Assembly: GCF_019104725.1 (NCBI RefSeq)
Contig: NZ_JAHRXF010000030.1
Location: 1-64,000, forward strand
Direction of reading: 5' to 3'
Length of the DNA: 64,000 nt
Source of the DNA: Streptomyces corallincola
GTDB taxonomy: Bacteria > Actinomycetota > Actinomycetes > Streptomycetales > Streptomycetaceae
Shown: positions 35,286 through 44,443 of the stretch, piece after piece
How the letters are laid out: every line of letters starts with the position of its first letter
How positions within the stretch are numbered: the first letter of the stretch is position 1
Position numbers and translations under genes: made by a program
The notes under the pieces: generated by a model
Seen by the model: only the letters and a program-made list of their open reading frames with translations
Databases searched by the model: none
Told to the model about the DNA's origin: nothing

Positions 35286-36393
35286 TTGATCAGAAACTCA
35301 TTAGGTTCACTCGTCGAGGATGTAGCGGACGTGTGAGCCTCCGAAGTAACCGCGCACGATGTGTGGCTGGCGTTGTCGGCGGTGGAAAAACCGGCGGGTT
35401 TCGGTGGCGAGTTCGGCCTGGTTCCTGGCCCTGTGGGTTTGGGGCAGGCTGCGTTTGAGGTCGGCGTTGACCAGCTCGTCGGGGTTCAGCTCGGGTGAGT
35501 ACGACGGCAGGAAGTGCAGCTCGATCACGTCCTTGTGGTCGGCGAGCCAGGTCCGTGCGGTCTTCGAGCGGTGGGCCGAGTGCCGGTCGATGACCAGGTG
35601 GACCTTGCGGTCGAAGTGCCCGACGAGCCGGTCAAGGAATCGGCACATGACCTTCGCGTCGAACGACTCGGTGAAGACCATGAAATGCATCCGGCCCTTC
35701 GTGCTGATCGCGGACATCGCGTTCACGGAGAACCGGTTCCCGGTGCGGCGGACGACCGGCGTCGTGCCTTTGGCGCCCCAGGTGCGGCCCGTGACCTGGT
35801 CCGAGCGGACCCCGACCTGGTCGGCGAAGAGAACTTCGCCGTTCTCCGCCTTCGCTCTGGCCCGGATCGCCGGCCAGGTCTCCTCGTGCCAGAGACGGAC
35901 CGCTTCCGCATCCTGCTCGACGGCCCGCTTGTCCGGACGCTGGAACGTCAGTCCCCAGCGTTTGAGGTACTTGCCCACGCCGGGGTCGGTGAAGCGGATC
36001 CGGTACAGCCTGAAGATCAGCTCGCCTATCAGCCCCCGTGTCCACAGCTGACCGGAAAGTCCCAGGCCGGAAGGGGTGTGATCGAGGACGGCCTGCCGAA
36101 CGGCGGCCTGCTCGGCCTCGGACAGAACCTGATGCTCGCCCACCCGACGGCCCCGCGGACGCGACAGCAACGCGTCCCGGCCACCCGTCTGCCACCTCGT
36201 CCACCAGTTGTCCACGGCCCTGACCGACACCTTGAACAGGGTCGCGACCTCTGCCCGGTCCCGCCCGTCCACCAGCGCGGACACCGCCAGCATCCGCACA
36301 ACCTCCTGCGCGTCCGGCGACCAGGTCCGCCCATCCCCCACCAGATCACTCACACACCATCAACGAGCGTGAACCCAAAGCGTTTCGGATCAA
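35286..36393 (-). mobile_element. IS630-family insertion sequence, complete
   Basis: 1108 bp. The ends match as inverted repeats for about 30 bp with a few mismatches (left TTGATCAGAAAC; right, reversed, TTGATCCGAAAC). TA occurs just outside each end (35284-35285 and 36394-36395), the duplication typical of IS630/Tc1. The transposase gene is intact, so this copy may still be mobile, and it splits a host gene. Confidence 0.88.
35307..36353 (-). CDS. IS630-family transposase
   Basis: 348 residues. N-terminal HTH pair (VATLFKVSVRAVDNWWTRWQ) and a DDE core with the first Asp in LFADQVG, the second in LVIDRHSAH and the third acidic residue in YSPELNPDE. The frame runs without break from the right IR to the left IR. 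It cuts and pastes into TA. Full length for the family. Confidence 0.93.
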   Translation of the reverse strand: MSDLVGDGRTWSPDAQEVVRMLAVSALVDGRDRAEVATLFKVSVRAVDNWWTRWQTGGRDALLSRPRGRRVGEHQVLSEAEQAAVRQAVLDHTPSGLGLSGQLWTRGLIGELIFRLYRIRFTDPGVGKYLKRWGLTFQRPDKRAVEQDAEAVRLWHEETWPAIRARAKAENGEVLFADQVGVRSDQVTGRTWGAKGTTPVVRRTGNRFSVNAMSAISTKGRMHFMVFTESFDAKVMCRFLDRLVGHFDRKVHLVIDRHSAHRSKTARTWLADHKDVIELHFLPSYSPELNPDELVNADLKRSLPQTHRARNQAELATETRRFFHRRQRQPHIVRGYFGGSHVRYILDE

Positions 36394-36756
36394 TATGTGG
36401 ATCTCGGCAGCCTGTTCGGCGAGGCGCTGTGCCGGTGCGCTGAGAGCTATGAGGCGGAGCCGGAAGATGCTGCTGCGGACCTCGACGTGGAGCCGGTACG
36501 ACTCTGCCCGGGCCGAGAGGGCCCCCTCGGAGTCGGGCTGCGCGTGCTGGCTTGTCCACCGGTCGTACTGCGCCCGCCGGTAGTCCTCTGCCAGGGCAAT
36601 GAAGTCGGCACAGGCGTCGAAGAGGCGCTGGTGGCGTCGCTCGCGGTCGGCGCGGTCCGCTGACCGCGCCGCGCTCTTCTCCTGGTACCGGTGTGCGACG
36701 ACGGCACCGAACAATGTTCCGATGACGGCGATGGCCGCCGCAATGACCCCCGACAT
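36394..36756 (-). pseudogene. 5' part of a split membrane-protein gene
   Basis: The frame from ATG 36756 gives one N-terminal membrane helix (SGVIAAAIAVIGTLFGAVVA) and a charged helical domain (EYRRAQYDRWTSQ-like) up to AEIHI, where the IS630 copy enters. Joined to 35161-35283 it becomes a 161-residue protein with a single helix anchor. The IS-derived ending read through to 36346 is not native. Function unknown. Confidence 0.75.
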
Positions 36757-36889
36757 GTCGACCAGTTCACCATCAGGCGGGTGCGCTGGATAGAGCACGG
36801 ATCCGACTCCCACCCTCCCGACCCGGTCCGCGTACTCCGGCCGGGAAGTAGCCCGCCGGCTGCCACCGCCCGACGCGCATCCGCCGGAA

Positions 36890-37260
36890 TCAGGCTGTGG
36901 CGGGCAACTCAGTGCGGGTGCGGTGGATGAGGTCGGCGACCTCGGGGCGCCCCTTCCACGATGTGAGGACGCGTGTGACGTCATGGAGGTAGCTGTGGGC
37001 ACGGGCGGAGTGAACGTTGCCGAGATACGCAGCGAGATGTTCGCGGCGGTGAGGCAGCGTTCGAGTTCCTGGTTTTAGAAGTGGCTGGCGGCCAGAACGG
37101 CCATGCGGATGCCGGTGGCGCGGGTGAAGCAGTCCGCCGGCACGGGCTGTCGAGTTCCGCCGGCGTCCAGCCAGTGACATCCACGAACAGCCCCTCCAGA
37201 GGGCCCGCCCGGCAGTTCGACCGGGGAACACCAGGGGCGCCGGCCCGCGGGGCGGAAGTA
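36890..37260 (-). pseudogene. Remnant of a TPR-type regulator C-terminus
   Basis: The minus strand encodes HDVTRVLTSWKGRPEVADLI, the typical end of Streptomyces HTH/TPR regulators, preceded in other frames by ATGIRMAVLAASHF and DVTGWTPAELDS. At least two frame changes interrupt it and the N-terminal part is gone. Decayed fragment. Confidence 0.6.
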
Positions 37261-37324
37261 GCCGCTCACGTCATCTGTACGGGGCAGGTCCCGGCACCGT
37301 CCCGGGGCCTGCCCCCGCACGGAG

Positions 37325-37526
37325 TCAGGCGAGGGTGATGTTCTCCGCCTGCGGGCCCTTCTGCCCCTGGGTGACGTCGAAGGTCACCTTCTGGCCCTCC
37401 TGGAGCTCACGGACACCGGAGGAGTTGATGTTGGAGTAGTGCGAAGACGTCCGGGCCGCCGCCGTCCTGGGAGATGAAGCCGAAACCCTTTTCGGCGTTG
37501 AACCACTCGACGGTTCCGCTGGTCAT
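37325..37526 (-). pseudogene. Cold-shock protein gene with a 2-bp deletion
   Basis: The start encodes SGTVEWFNAEKGFGFISQDG, a normal CspA beginning. In the VFVHYSNI region two bases are missing near 37441: the sequence reads GTAGTGCGAAG instead of the expected GTAGTGCACGAAG. The frame then leaves the fold, while the old frame continues correctly to EVTQGQKGPQAEN-like sequence and its stop at 37325. The gene is therefore recently broken. The loss removes part of the RNA-binding surface. Confidence 0.85.
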
Positions 37527-37575
37527 ACTGAGCTTCCAGTCGATATCGGACCCACACCGCGCAGACCCGAAGTGG

Positions 37576-38997
37576 CTACGCCTGAGCGGCCAGCTTCGCG
37601 GCTGCGGCGTCCAGACGGGCCAGCACGCGGTCCCGGCCGAGCAGCTCCATGGACTCGAAGAGCGGGAGTCCGATCGTCCGGCCGGTGACCGCGACCCGGA
37701 CAGGCGCCTGGGCCTTGCCCAGCTTGAGCCCGTGCTTCTCACCGACCGCAAGCAGGATGTCCTTCAGGCCGTCCGCCTTCCAGTCCGCGACATCGGCCAG
37801 TTCGGCACGGGTGTCGGACAGGATGTCGCCGGCGCCCGGCTTCATCGCCTTGTTCCACGACACCTCGTCGTCGACCGGCTCGTCGAGGAACAGGAAGTCC
37901 ACATAGCTGGTGATCTCCGACAGCAGAGCCAGCCGGGTCTGAGCCAGCACCGCCGCCGCCTCGAACACGTCCTTGTCGAACGCCTCCGGGGCCCACGGCG
38001 CGTGCGGAGCGACGAGCCACGGCGCGCAGGCGTTCGCAAACTGCTCCGGGGACAGCGCGCGGCTGTAGTCGCCGTTGAACGCGGTCAGCTTCTTCACGTC
38101 GAAGAAGGCCGGGGCGGTGTTGACGTCCTCGATCCGGAAGAGCTGCTCCAGCTCCTCGTACGGCATGATCTCCCGGTCGTCGCCGGGGCCCCAGCCCAGG
38201 AGCATGAGGTAGTTCACCATCGCCTCGGGCAGGAAGCCCTCGGCGAGGTAGTCCTCCAGCGCGACCTTGTCACGGCGCTTCGACAGCTTCTGCCGCTTCT
38301 CGTTCACGATCACCGGCAGGTGCGCCCACACGGGCGGCTGGGCGCCGAGCGCCTCCCACAGCAGCTGCTGCTTCGGCGTGTTCGACAGGTGTTCCTCGCC
38401 TCGGATGACCTGCGTGATTCCCTCGTCGAGGTCGTCGACCACGTTCGCGATCAGGAAGACCGGGGACCCGTCACCACGGGCGATCACGAAGTCCTCGATC
38501 GCACTGTTCGGGAACGCCGGCTCCCCGCGGATCAGGTCGACCACGACGGTCTCGCCCTCGTCCGGCGTCCGGAACCGCAGCGCCCGGCCCTCTTCGAAGG
38601 CCAACCCCCGCTCCCGACAGAACCCGTCGTACCCGAGGTGATCCGAACCCGTGCGCTCCTTCAGCTGCTCCCGGGTGCAGTCGCAGTAGTACGCCCGGCC
38701 GGCCGCGAAGAGCTGCTGAGCGGCTTCCCGATGCCGTTCGGCGTTGTGCGACTGGAAGTACGGGCCCTCGAAGGCCGCGTCCTCGCCGTGGATGCCGATC
38801 GCCGCGAGCGCGTTGATGATCCCGTCGATCCACTCCGGCTTGTTCCGGGCCGCGTCGGTGTCTTCGATCCGCAGGACGAACGTGCCACCGGACTGTCGCG
38901 CCACCGCCCAGTTGTAGAGAGCGGACCGTGCACCACCGACATGGAACATGCCGGTCGGAGACGGGGCGAAACGAACGCGAACCGGGGCAGTAGACAT
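37576..38997 (-). CDS. gltX: Glutamyl-tRNA synthetase, divergent copy
   Basis: 473 residues from ATG 38997. Class I signatures are present: PSPTGMFHVGGARSALYNW (HIGH-type, about 11-29) and KLSKRRDK (KMSKS-type, about 240-247). It differs strongly from my memory of the housekeeping Streptomyces enzyme (for example FAPSPTGMFHVGG where I recall FCPSPTGNPHVGL), so it is probably a second, transferred copy. It lies alone on the minus strand, between IS remnants and a broken csp gene, inside the att-bounded element. It could supply Glu-tRNA under stress, replace an inhibited enzyme, or feed a tRNA-dependent pathway. Confidence 0.85.
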   Translation of the reverse strand: MSTAPVRVRFAPSPTGMFHVGGARSALYNWAVARQSGGTFVLRIEDTDAARNKPEWIDGIINALAAIGIHGEDAAFEGPYFQSHNAERHREAAQQLFAAGRAYYCDCTREQLKERTGSDHLGYDGFCRERGLAFEEGRALRFRTPDEGETVVVDLIRGEPAFPNSAIEDFVIARGDGSPVFLIANVVDDLDEGITQVIRGEEHLSNTPKQQLLWEALGAQPPVWAHLPVIVNEKRQKLSKRRDKVALEDYLAEGFLPEAMVNYLMLLGWGPGDDREIMPYEELEQLFRIEDVNTAPAFFDVKKLTAFNGDYSRALSPEQFANACAPWLVAPHAPWAPEAFDKDVFEAAAVLAQTRLALLSEITSYVDFLFLDEPVDDEVSWNKAMKPGAGDILSDTRAELADVADWKADGLKDILLAVGEKHGLKLGKAQAPVRVAVTGRTIGLPLFESMELLGRDRVLARLDAAAAKLAAQA

Positions 38998-39104
38998 GCG
39001 CTCCAGGGTACCGATACCGGACACCTGCGCCGGGCCACTCCGCCTACCCCCGCACCATCCTTTTCCGGCCGTCCTCGCCTTCTACCCGCATGTCTCCCTC
39101 TGCT

Positions 39105-40195
39105 GCTCCCGAAGCCCCGCCGGTCCCCTTCCCCAGGCCGTTCACCGCACCGAGCATCGCGGTCACGGGCTCGACCCATACCCGTGACATCCGGCTGCTG
39201 GAACACCAGCGGCCGGTCTTCGGCGCGGTCGCATCTCACCCCACCGTATGGCGGACGCTGAAAGAGGCCGACGCGCAGCGACTTTCCCGGATCGAGCGGG
39301 CCCGTGGGGCGGTGCGGCGGCGCGTGTACGAACTGCTGCGCGAGCGGCCCGAGGGGTTCCCCGAGGTGGAGGTCGAAGGGGTGTCGCTGGCGGGCCGGCT
39401 GGACCGTGATCGACAGCGACGGCACCCTGATCCCGGCACCGTCGGAGAAGGAGGGAGCCCGCGGCACCTACAAGGGGTTCCTCGGACACCACATATTCGT
39501 CGCCACCTGCGACAACACCGGCGAACAGCTCGCCGCGACGCTCACCCGGGCATCGTCAGTGCCAACGACACAGGCGTGAACATCGACATCCTGACCCGGG
39601 CGGTGGCCCAACTTCCCTGGTGGCGAAGGCAGAAGATTCTCTTCCGGGTGGATGGGGCGGGCTTCTCCCACCAGCTGATCGACTGGATCGCCTCTGCCAG
39701 TGGCCGCAAGAGCCCCACCTTCCGCTGGGAGAACTCCGTCGGCTGGGCACCCCCACTACGTCAAGGACGCCAGCGCCTATGAGATCAAGCAGGAGGCGCG
39801 CTACCAGACCTTCGCGACCAACCACCGAAACGGGCAGATCGCCCACCTCGATGGCCGGCACCGCAAACACGCCCGGGTCGAGCCCAAGATCCGCGATCAG
39901 AAGGCACCCGGGAACGGCCTGCTGCCCTCGCGTGAGCTGGAGGTGAACGCCGCCTGACTCACCGCCACCACCCTCGCCGCCGATCTCCGCTGCTGGCTCC
40001 AGCTCCTCGCCCTGGACGGCGAGCTCGCCAAGGCCACCCCGAAGACCCTGCGCTACCGCATCCTCCACGTCCCCGCCGCCTCGTGCGCGGCCAGCGCAAA
40101 CGCCGCCTGAAACTCCCCGACACCTGGCCCTGGGCCACAGCGATCATCCGCGCCTTCGAACGGATCCTCGCCCTGCCCCACCCCACCTGACCAGC
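39105..40195 (+). pseudogene. IS1380-family transposase, multiply frameshifted
   Basis: The plus strand encodes typical IS1380 segments in at least three frames: VIDSDGTLIPAPSEKEGARG near 39410, LTRAVAQLPWWRRQKILFRVDGAG near 39590, then HYVKDASAYEIKQEARYQTF near 39770 and a Leu-rich end with GELAKATPKTLRYRILHVP near 40020. No single frame is intact. Remnant only. Confidence 0.8.
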
Positions 40196-40487
40196 ACGAA
40201 CAAACCCGTCGAGCATCGAGAGGAGGCTCACCCGCAAGCTTCGGGACCGTGGAACCCGACGCCATCCGGCACGTCAGCCGACGCGCACCCCTGACCGGAA
40301 CCGTCCCCGGACGGGGATCAACGCGACATCACGGACGCACGGCCAACAGGACGTCGCCTGAAACAACGAGGCCAGCGGGAATGCAGGACGTTGGGACACC
40401 CCAGGTTCAGCTCCGGCGAACTGGAAGCCGCTGCACCGGAAGGACACGCTGCCGACCCGACACATATGCGTCAAGTACGCCTCTTCA
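40196..40487. other. Intergenic, nothing identified
   Basis: About 290 bp between the transposase remnant and the pycTM stop. It contains no frame with a credible start, no long inverted repeat and no tRNA. Confidence 0.5.
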
Positions 40488-41144
40488 TTAGTGAGTGGCA
40501 ATGATCAATGCAATCAGGGCCAAGCAGACGAGACCTACACGCAGCGCCCGGATCGCACGGTTAGCCCATAGATATTTCCTGTTCGCGACGAGGGAGTTTG
40601 CGTGCACCTGAAGAGCGATGTGATCAGTGATCTCTCGGTCGTTGCCCGTGAGTGCAGCCAGCACCTGCGCATACGTCGGCGCATCGTGCTCGTATAGACG
40701 CTTGACGTCGCCGTAGAACAGCAGGTTCGTGGGGCTGCGCTCAGCCTCAGACTGCGCTGGCTCGGTCTCGTCTTCGCTAGGAGGTACACGCCGCCCCGCC
40801 CACATGCCTCGCAACTTCGCGCGCAGCGCACCACTCAAAGGAGGTTTCAGCTGGGGTGCAAGGGCTGCCATGGCAAACAGTCCGGCAAGAAAGATCGCGA
40901 GACAGCCGACAACCGCAACGAGGTCAAGGATGATTCCGGGGCTGCTCTGGTCTTTGAGCAAGTTGTAGGCGACCCCGCCGGCGACTCCAGCAGCGGCCAG
41001 GGTTGCAACGCTCTTAGTCTCGGCGTGCTTCACCCAGTCGTTGACCAGGCTTAGCGCCTTCCATGCGTGCTCCGGCTGGAGGGTACTCGGGGCAAGGGCG
41101 CTTTGCCCGTCCTCCCCACCATCTAGGGAGGCTTGCTGCGGCAT
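40488..41144 (-). CDS. pycTM: Pycsar system transmembrane effector
   Basis: 218 residues from ATG 41144, sharing bases with the cyclase stop (TGATG); a GTG three bases earlier is an alternative. The helical N-terminal part (AWKALSLVNDWVKHAETKSV) precedes two hydrophobic helices (VATLAAAGVAGGVAYNLL and LVAVVGCLAIFLAGLFAMAA). A central FYGDVKRLYEH segment and a third C-terminal membrane helix (RVGLVCLALIALIIA) match the Pycsar effector family. On sensing the cyclic pyrimidine nucleotide it damages the membrane and stops phage spread. It lies next to att copy 2. Confidence 0.9.
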   Translation of the reverse strand: MPQQASLDGGEDGQSALAPSTLQPEHAWKALSLVNDWVKHAETKSVATLAAAGVAGGVAYNLLKDQSSPGIILDLVAVVGCLAIFLAGLFAMAALAPQLKPPLSGALRAKLRGMWAGRRVPPSEDETEPAQSEAERSPTNLLFYGDVKRLYEHDAPTYAQVLAALTGNDREITDHIALQVHANSLVANRKYLWANRAIRALRVGLVCLALIALIIATH

Positions 41145-42082
41145 CACGAGGAGAGCCCGGCACGTCGCGCCCGGAGCGCTTCGCGTTCCTGTTGTGCCTT
41201 TGACCAGATGGCCTCGCGCATGCGCTCTGAAGTGGCCGCCTTTTTCAAGTGACTGACGTCGTCACGCCTCTTCTCGCCGCGCAAGACGGCTGCGCAGTAC
41301 TCCTCCCCATGGACCGCGCACCAAGATGAATGCAATACACGCCCCTGAGCCTCTGCATCTCCGTCAGGGAGCCGATCGATGGTGTGGTCTACCCACAGCG
41401 TGTCGGACGGTCCCTCGCCGCAAGGACAGGTGTAGGCCAGGTAATCGTTCTTCTCGATTCGATCCCACACGCTGCCGGTAACGGCCATAAGGTGTCGATC
41501 AACTGACTGTGCTGCTTTGGCTGCGTAGTTGACAGCCTTGCCTGCCCAAACGGGCTCCTGCTGATTGACGTTGCGCGGCGTACCGACCCGCTTGACGAGG
41601 AGACGACTGGAGGCGACGCCGACCTTGTATCCCGTGCTAGGCAATTCGGGGTCGTTCGGCCACCGGGCTTCAAGCCGCTTCACCAAGTCAATGCTGAACC
41701 GTTCGACTGTGATTCCGGCGGTCAGCGCGCGCTCGTACCGACGGTCCCCCCAGAAGAGCGCAAAGGCGCCGTCACCCTGAATCGCCAGGAAGTCAGCCTC
41801 GAACTCATCGAAGATCCTGACGACTCCACCTGTGCTGGCCTCGTAGATGCTGGCGGTGCTCGCAGCCCATTTTCCGGTGCCCAACTTGGTGGAGCCCTTC
41901 AAGTCCGCGACGACGGCAACCGCATCCGTGACCTTGTGCCATTTCCGCGCGGTGATCGGCAGTGCCGACACGTCGAGGCCGTGCCCCTTGTCCACCACTT
42001 CCGGGGTGGACGCGAACTCATCCTTCGCCTTCTGGTCGAGCTCCTCGATCAGGTCCTCGAGTTTTACGTCAGTCACGGACAT
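41144..42082 (-). CDS. pycC: Pycsar pyrimidine cyclase
   Basis: 312 residues from ATG 42082. A class III nucleotidyl cyclase core shows the metal Asp in VVADLKGSTKLG (about 53-64) and the second acidic motif IQGDGAFALFWG (about 97-108). The C-terminal half holds a Cys pair (YTCPCGEG) and a charged helix. The tight coupling to a TM effector identifies it as PycC. It makes cCMP or cUMP during phage infection; which base it uses cannot be decided here. The start is about 170 bp from the arm repeats of att copy 2. Confidence 0.9.
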   Translation of the reverse strand: MSVTDVKLEDLIEELDQKAKDEFASTPEVVDKGHGLDVSALPITARKWHKVTDAVAVVADLKGSTKLGTGKWAASTASIYEASTGGVVRIFDEFEADFLAIQGDGAFALFWGDRRYERALTAGITVERFSIDLVKRLEARWPNDPELPSTGYKVGVASSRLLVKRVGTPRNVNQQEPVWAGKAVNYAAKAAQSVDRHLMAVTGSVWDRIEKNDYLAYTCPCGEGPSDTLWVDHTIDRLPDGDAEAQGRVLHSSWCAVHGEEYCAAVLRGEKRRDDVSHLKKAATSERMREAIWSKAQQEREALRARRAGLSS

Positions 42083-42256
42083 CCCCTCCCGCTCGGTCTC
42101 ACGGCTTCCACGGTACGGGAGGGGTGTGACAAAGCCTGGCGAGCGCAAACCAGCTCGTCCCAACCAGCCGTGGACCGCGAGGCCATGGCCCACGCCCCTC
42201 CTACCGCCCGCGTGGACGTGGGAGGTACCTGGCAGCCCGGTCGAACAGAGAGCGTT

Positions 42257-42290
42257 CTGGTCTCAGTTGTGGTCTCGTTCACCTCCGTCC
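42257..42290. promoter_or_regulatory. Arm-type repeats left of att copy 2
   Basis: CTGGTCTCAGTT and GTGGTCTCGTTCAC in tandem, followed by CCTCCGTCC. The same design lies left of copy 3 (45192-45226) and, without a tRNA part, at 52589-52622. A single TGGTCTCAGTT also follows copy 2 at 42492. Confidence 0.6.
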
Positions 42291-42373
42291 AGGGGCACCC
42301 GGAGGCCCTTCCGCCTCCCGCTCCGTCGCAGGCCAGAACGTACACACCCTCCCCCGAACCCCCAGACGAACAT

Positions 42374-42429
42374 TTGGAAAGCGTGTTGGGGGCAACCCCT
42401 CACGAGTTCGAATCTCGTATCCTCCGCCA
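42374..42429 (+). repeat. Attachment site copy 2: 3' part of tRNA-Ser(GGA)
   Basis: 56 bp identical to copy 1 from TTGGAAAGCG through the encoded CCA. The upstream strip (CAGACGAACA) cannot make the 5' half of a tRNA. Identity with copy 1 continues through GTGCCTCACCGGGCACGATG into the terminator arm. Right end of the 37-kb element and left end of the toxin cassette. Confidence 0.9.
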
Positions 42430-42448
42430 GTGCCTCACCGGGCACGAT

Positions 42449-42486
42449 GTCGAAGGGCCCCGCTGCTTACAGCGGGGCCCTTCGAC
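42449..42486. terminator. Hairpin terminator following att copy 2
   Basis: A 16-bp stem with the arm AAGGGCCCCGCT, 20 bp after the CCA. Same outer arm as the hairpin after copy 1 but with a different inner stem and loop, which is the expected divergence between two integrated elements. Confidence 0.8.
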
Positions 42487-42781
42487 GTGCGTGGTCTCAG
42501 TTGGCTCGGCTCACACCATCCAGACCATGCGGTCCAGGCGGCAGATTGGAGCTGTTCCTGGGTTCACCGCCACGCCCCACTGTCCACGTCCGCGGTCTCG
42601 GCAGAGGGAAGGAGTGGGACGCCACACAACGTCTCCCGGCGATGAGGGCCTGCGTGACCCCGCGGAGGCACGCGCCTGAGTCGAACTTTGCGCTCTCTTG
42701 GCTGAGGTCGCAGTCGGACATTCCGTCGATCAACTAGCGTCGATGGGCCGAACAGCCGACTCAAGGGGAGGAGACGCCGCC
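42487..42781. promoter_or_regulatory. Promoter region of toxin module 1
   Basis: About 295 bp. The last 70 bp (ACTAGCGTCGATGGGCCGAA, then CAGCCGACTCA) match the leader of toxin module 2 (about 49800-49845), so the duplication includes promoter and leader. A GGGGAGGAG ribosome site precedes GTG 42782. Confidence 0.5.
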
Positions 42782-43144
42782 GTGGGCGAACCGGGCGGCG
42801 GCAAGATACTCGACATCAAGATCCACGATCTCAAGGCGACGGCCCCGCATTTCCACGCGCACAGCCACGACCTGGCCAAGGCCCTGACCAAGCTCAGGAC
42901 CAGCCTGGCGGCGGCCGGATCACCGTGGGGTGACGACGAACAGGGCACCCAGTTCCACGGCCACTACGGCCCGCTCGTGCAGAGGATGGAGAGCGCCGCC
43001 GACATCCTCGCCCAGGGCCTGCAGAGCATCCACGACGCCATGTCTGACATGGCCGACGGCCACATCGACAACGAACAGCTTGTTCGCTCGATGTTCAGCA
43101 AGATCGACGCCACACCGCACGACACCCGCGGGAACGGCCGGTGA
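42782..43144 (+). CDS. WXG-like partner protein, toxin module 1
   Basis: 120 residues from GTG 42782. A four-helix WXG100-like layout with the turn GSPWGDDEQG (about 49-58) and a C-terminal helix pair. It starts GEPGGGKILDIKIHDLKA and is closely similar to the protein at 49850. The stop overlaps the toxin start (GTGA). Such proteins pair with the N-terminal helices of a toxin to form a type VII secretion substrate. An ESX ATPase gene lies 11 kb to the right. Confidence 0.75.
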   Translation: MGEPGGGKILDIKIHDLKATAPHFHAHSHDLAKALTKLRTSLAAAGSPWGDDEQGTQFHGHYGPLVQRMESAADILAQGLQSIHDAMSDMADGHIDNEQLVRSMFSKIDATPHDTRGNGR

Positions 43145-44409
43145 GCGCGGCCGACAAGGCCAAAAAGATCGTCCAGGACATGACCGGCATGTGGTGGCCG
43201 GACGCCGACGAGGGCGGTCTGCGCGACGCGGCCAAGGCGTGGCGCCACTTCGCCGACGACCTGGAAGACGTGACGGCCGCAGCGAACAAGACGGCCCGCG
43301 GCATCATCACGCACAACAAAGGCGAGGCGATATCCGCCTTCGACGACCCGTACTGGCGCCGCTACTACTACGACGGCCACGGCTGGCTCCAGGACATGAC
43401 TGACGCTGCCCGCGACATGGCCAAGGCCCTTGACCAGTACGCCGACACGGTGCACCACGCGGTCAAGAAGCTGGAGCACGAGCTGGAGATCGTCGGCGCC
43501 ACGATCGTGGCCGGCACCGCCCTGGCCATCTTCACCGCCGGCATTTCCGAAGCCGCCGCCGCCACAGCCGCCGTGACCGTCGTAGACCTGGCCGCCACCC
43601 TCGGAGTGACCGTCTCCACCGAGATCGCCACCATCGCCGCCACCACGCTCACCACGGCCGCCATTGCAGGCATCGAGTCGATCACCGTGGACCTCGCCGT
43701 CACCCAACCCTTCGCCCTGGCCACGGGCGAGAGCAAGGGCCTCAACCTCGACGAGGCACACCAGGCCATGCTCTACGGCGCCCTCACCGGCGGCGCCCTC
43801 GGCTGCGCGGGCGCCACGTACAGGGGCTTCAAGAACGCGGGCGGCATGACCGAACTCCTCGGCGGCGTACGCGTACCTGGCCTCGGACCACAGTTCGCCA
43901 TCGCCGGCGGCGATGCGGCAGGCCTCGACGACCTCGGCCTGCTCATCAAGGGCGACGGGGACCCCAACGCCTGGCCACGGAGCAAACGCAAGGGAGCACA
44001 GAGGCCGAAGTACAGAGGCGACCTCGCCGGTGATGAGGGGAAGAAGGGCGCTCACACCATCGAGCGGCACGTGGAGAAGACAGACCACGAACTGCGCAGC
44101 CGACTGCGATCCGACAAGACGATCACCGGTAGCTCCAGCTTCATCGACGAGCAGTCGGCGCAGGACCTCACCGACCGGGCGATCGTCAACAAACAGCACG
44201 ATGTACGGCGCTGGCTGGAGAACACATCCAGCGGGCAGAAGGTGATCAAGGTGGACTTCGGTGACGAAGTCACCGGCCGTAGCATCACCCGGGAGGACTT
44301 CATCCGTGGCACCGGGCCCCACGACGTGCATCAGGTACAGCTCGTCCTGCGTCGAGATCCTGACATGCCCAGCGGCTTCCGCATCCACACGTCGTACCCC
44401 GTCGCCTGA
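43141..44409 (+). CDS. Polymorphic toxin with CdiA-type RNase A C-terminal domain
   Basis: 422 residues. The N-terminal part (1 to about 205) has helical secretion-type sequence (GMWWPDADEGGLRDAAKAW) and two hydrophobic Ala-rich stretches (IVGATIVAGTALAIFTAGIS), nearly the same as the toxin at 50209. From about residue 303 to the end follows the bacterial RNase A-like domain: HTIERHVEKTDHELRSRL, then SSFIDEQSAQDL and an end RIHTSYPVA. His and the C-terminal Tyr are the expected catalytic and structural residues. It probably degrades tRNA or other RNA in neighbours. Confidence 0.85.
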   Translation: MSAADKAKKIVQDMTGMWWPDADEGGLRDAAKAWRHFADDLEDVTAAANKTARGIITHNKGEAISAFDDPYWRRYYYDGHGWLQDMTDAARDMAKALDQYADTVHHAVKKLEHELEIVGATIVAGTALAIFTAGISEAAAATAAVTVVDLAATLGVTVSTEIATIAATTLTTAAIAGIESITVDLAVTQPFALATGESKGLNLDEAHQAMLYGALTGGALGCAGATYRGFKNAGGMTELLGGVRVPGLGPQFAIAGGDAAGLDDLGLLIKGDGDPNAWPRSKRKGAQRPKYRGDLAGDEGKKGAHTIERHVEKTDHELRSRLRSDKTITGSSSFIDEQSAQDLTDRAIVNKQHDVRRWLENTSSGQKVIKVDFGDEVTGRSITREDFIRGTGPHDVHQVQLVLRRDPDMPSGFRIHTSYPVA

Positions 44410-44443
44410 CCGCGAGCACCAACAAGCCACCAAGGACCGGCCC

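Larger units (their letters stand above)
5338..42429. mobile_element. Integrative (mobilizable) element between att copies 1 and 2
   Basis: About 37 kb bounded by two direct tRNA-Ser 3' repeats. It holds restriction-modification, int/xis, XRE regulator, helicase, iterons, MobC/relaxase, the biosynthetic operon, IS copies, a second gltX and Pycsar. Such size and the decayed zone at 34-40 kb suggest that a smaller element (about 5.4-20.7 kb) later gained cargo. It is also possible that the right part came from a separate element sharing the same att site. Confidence 0.6.
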
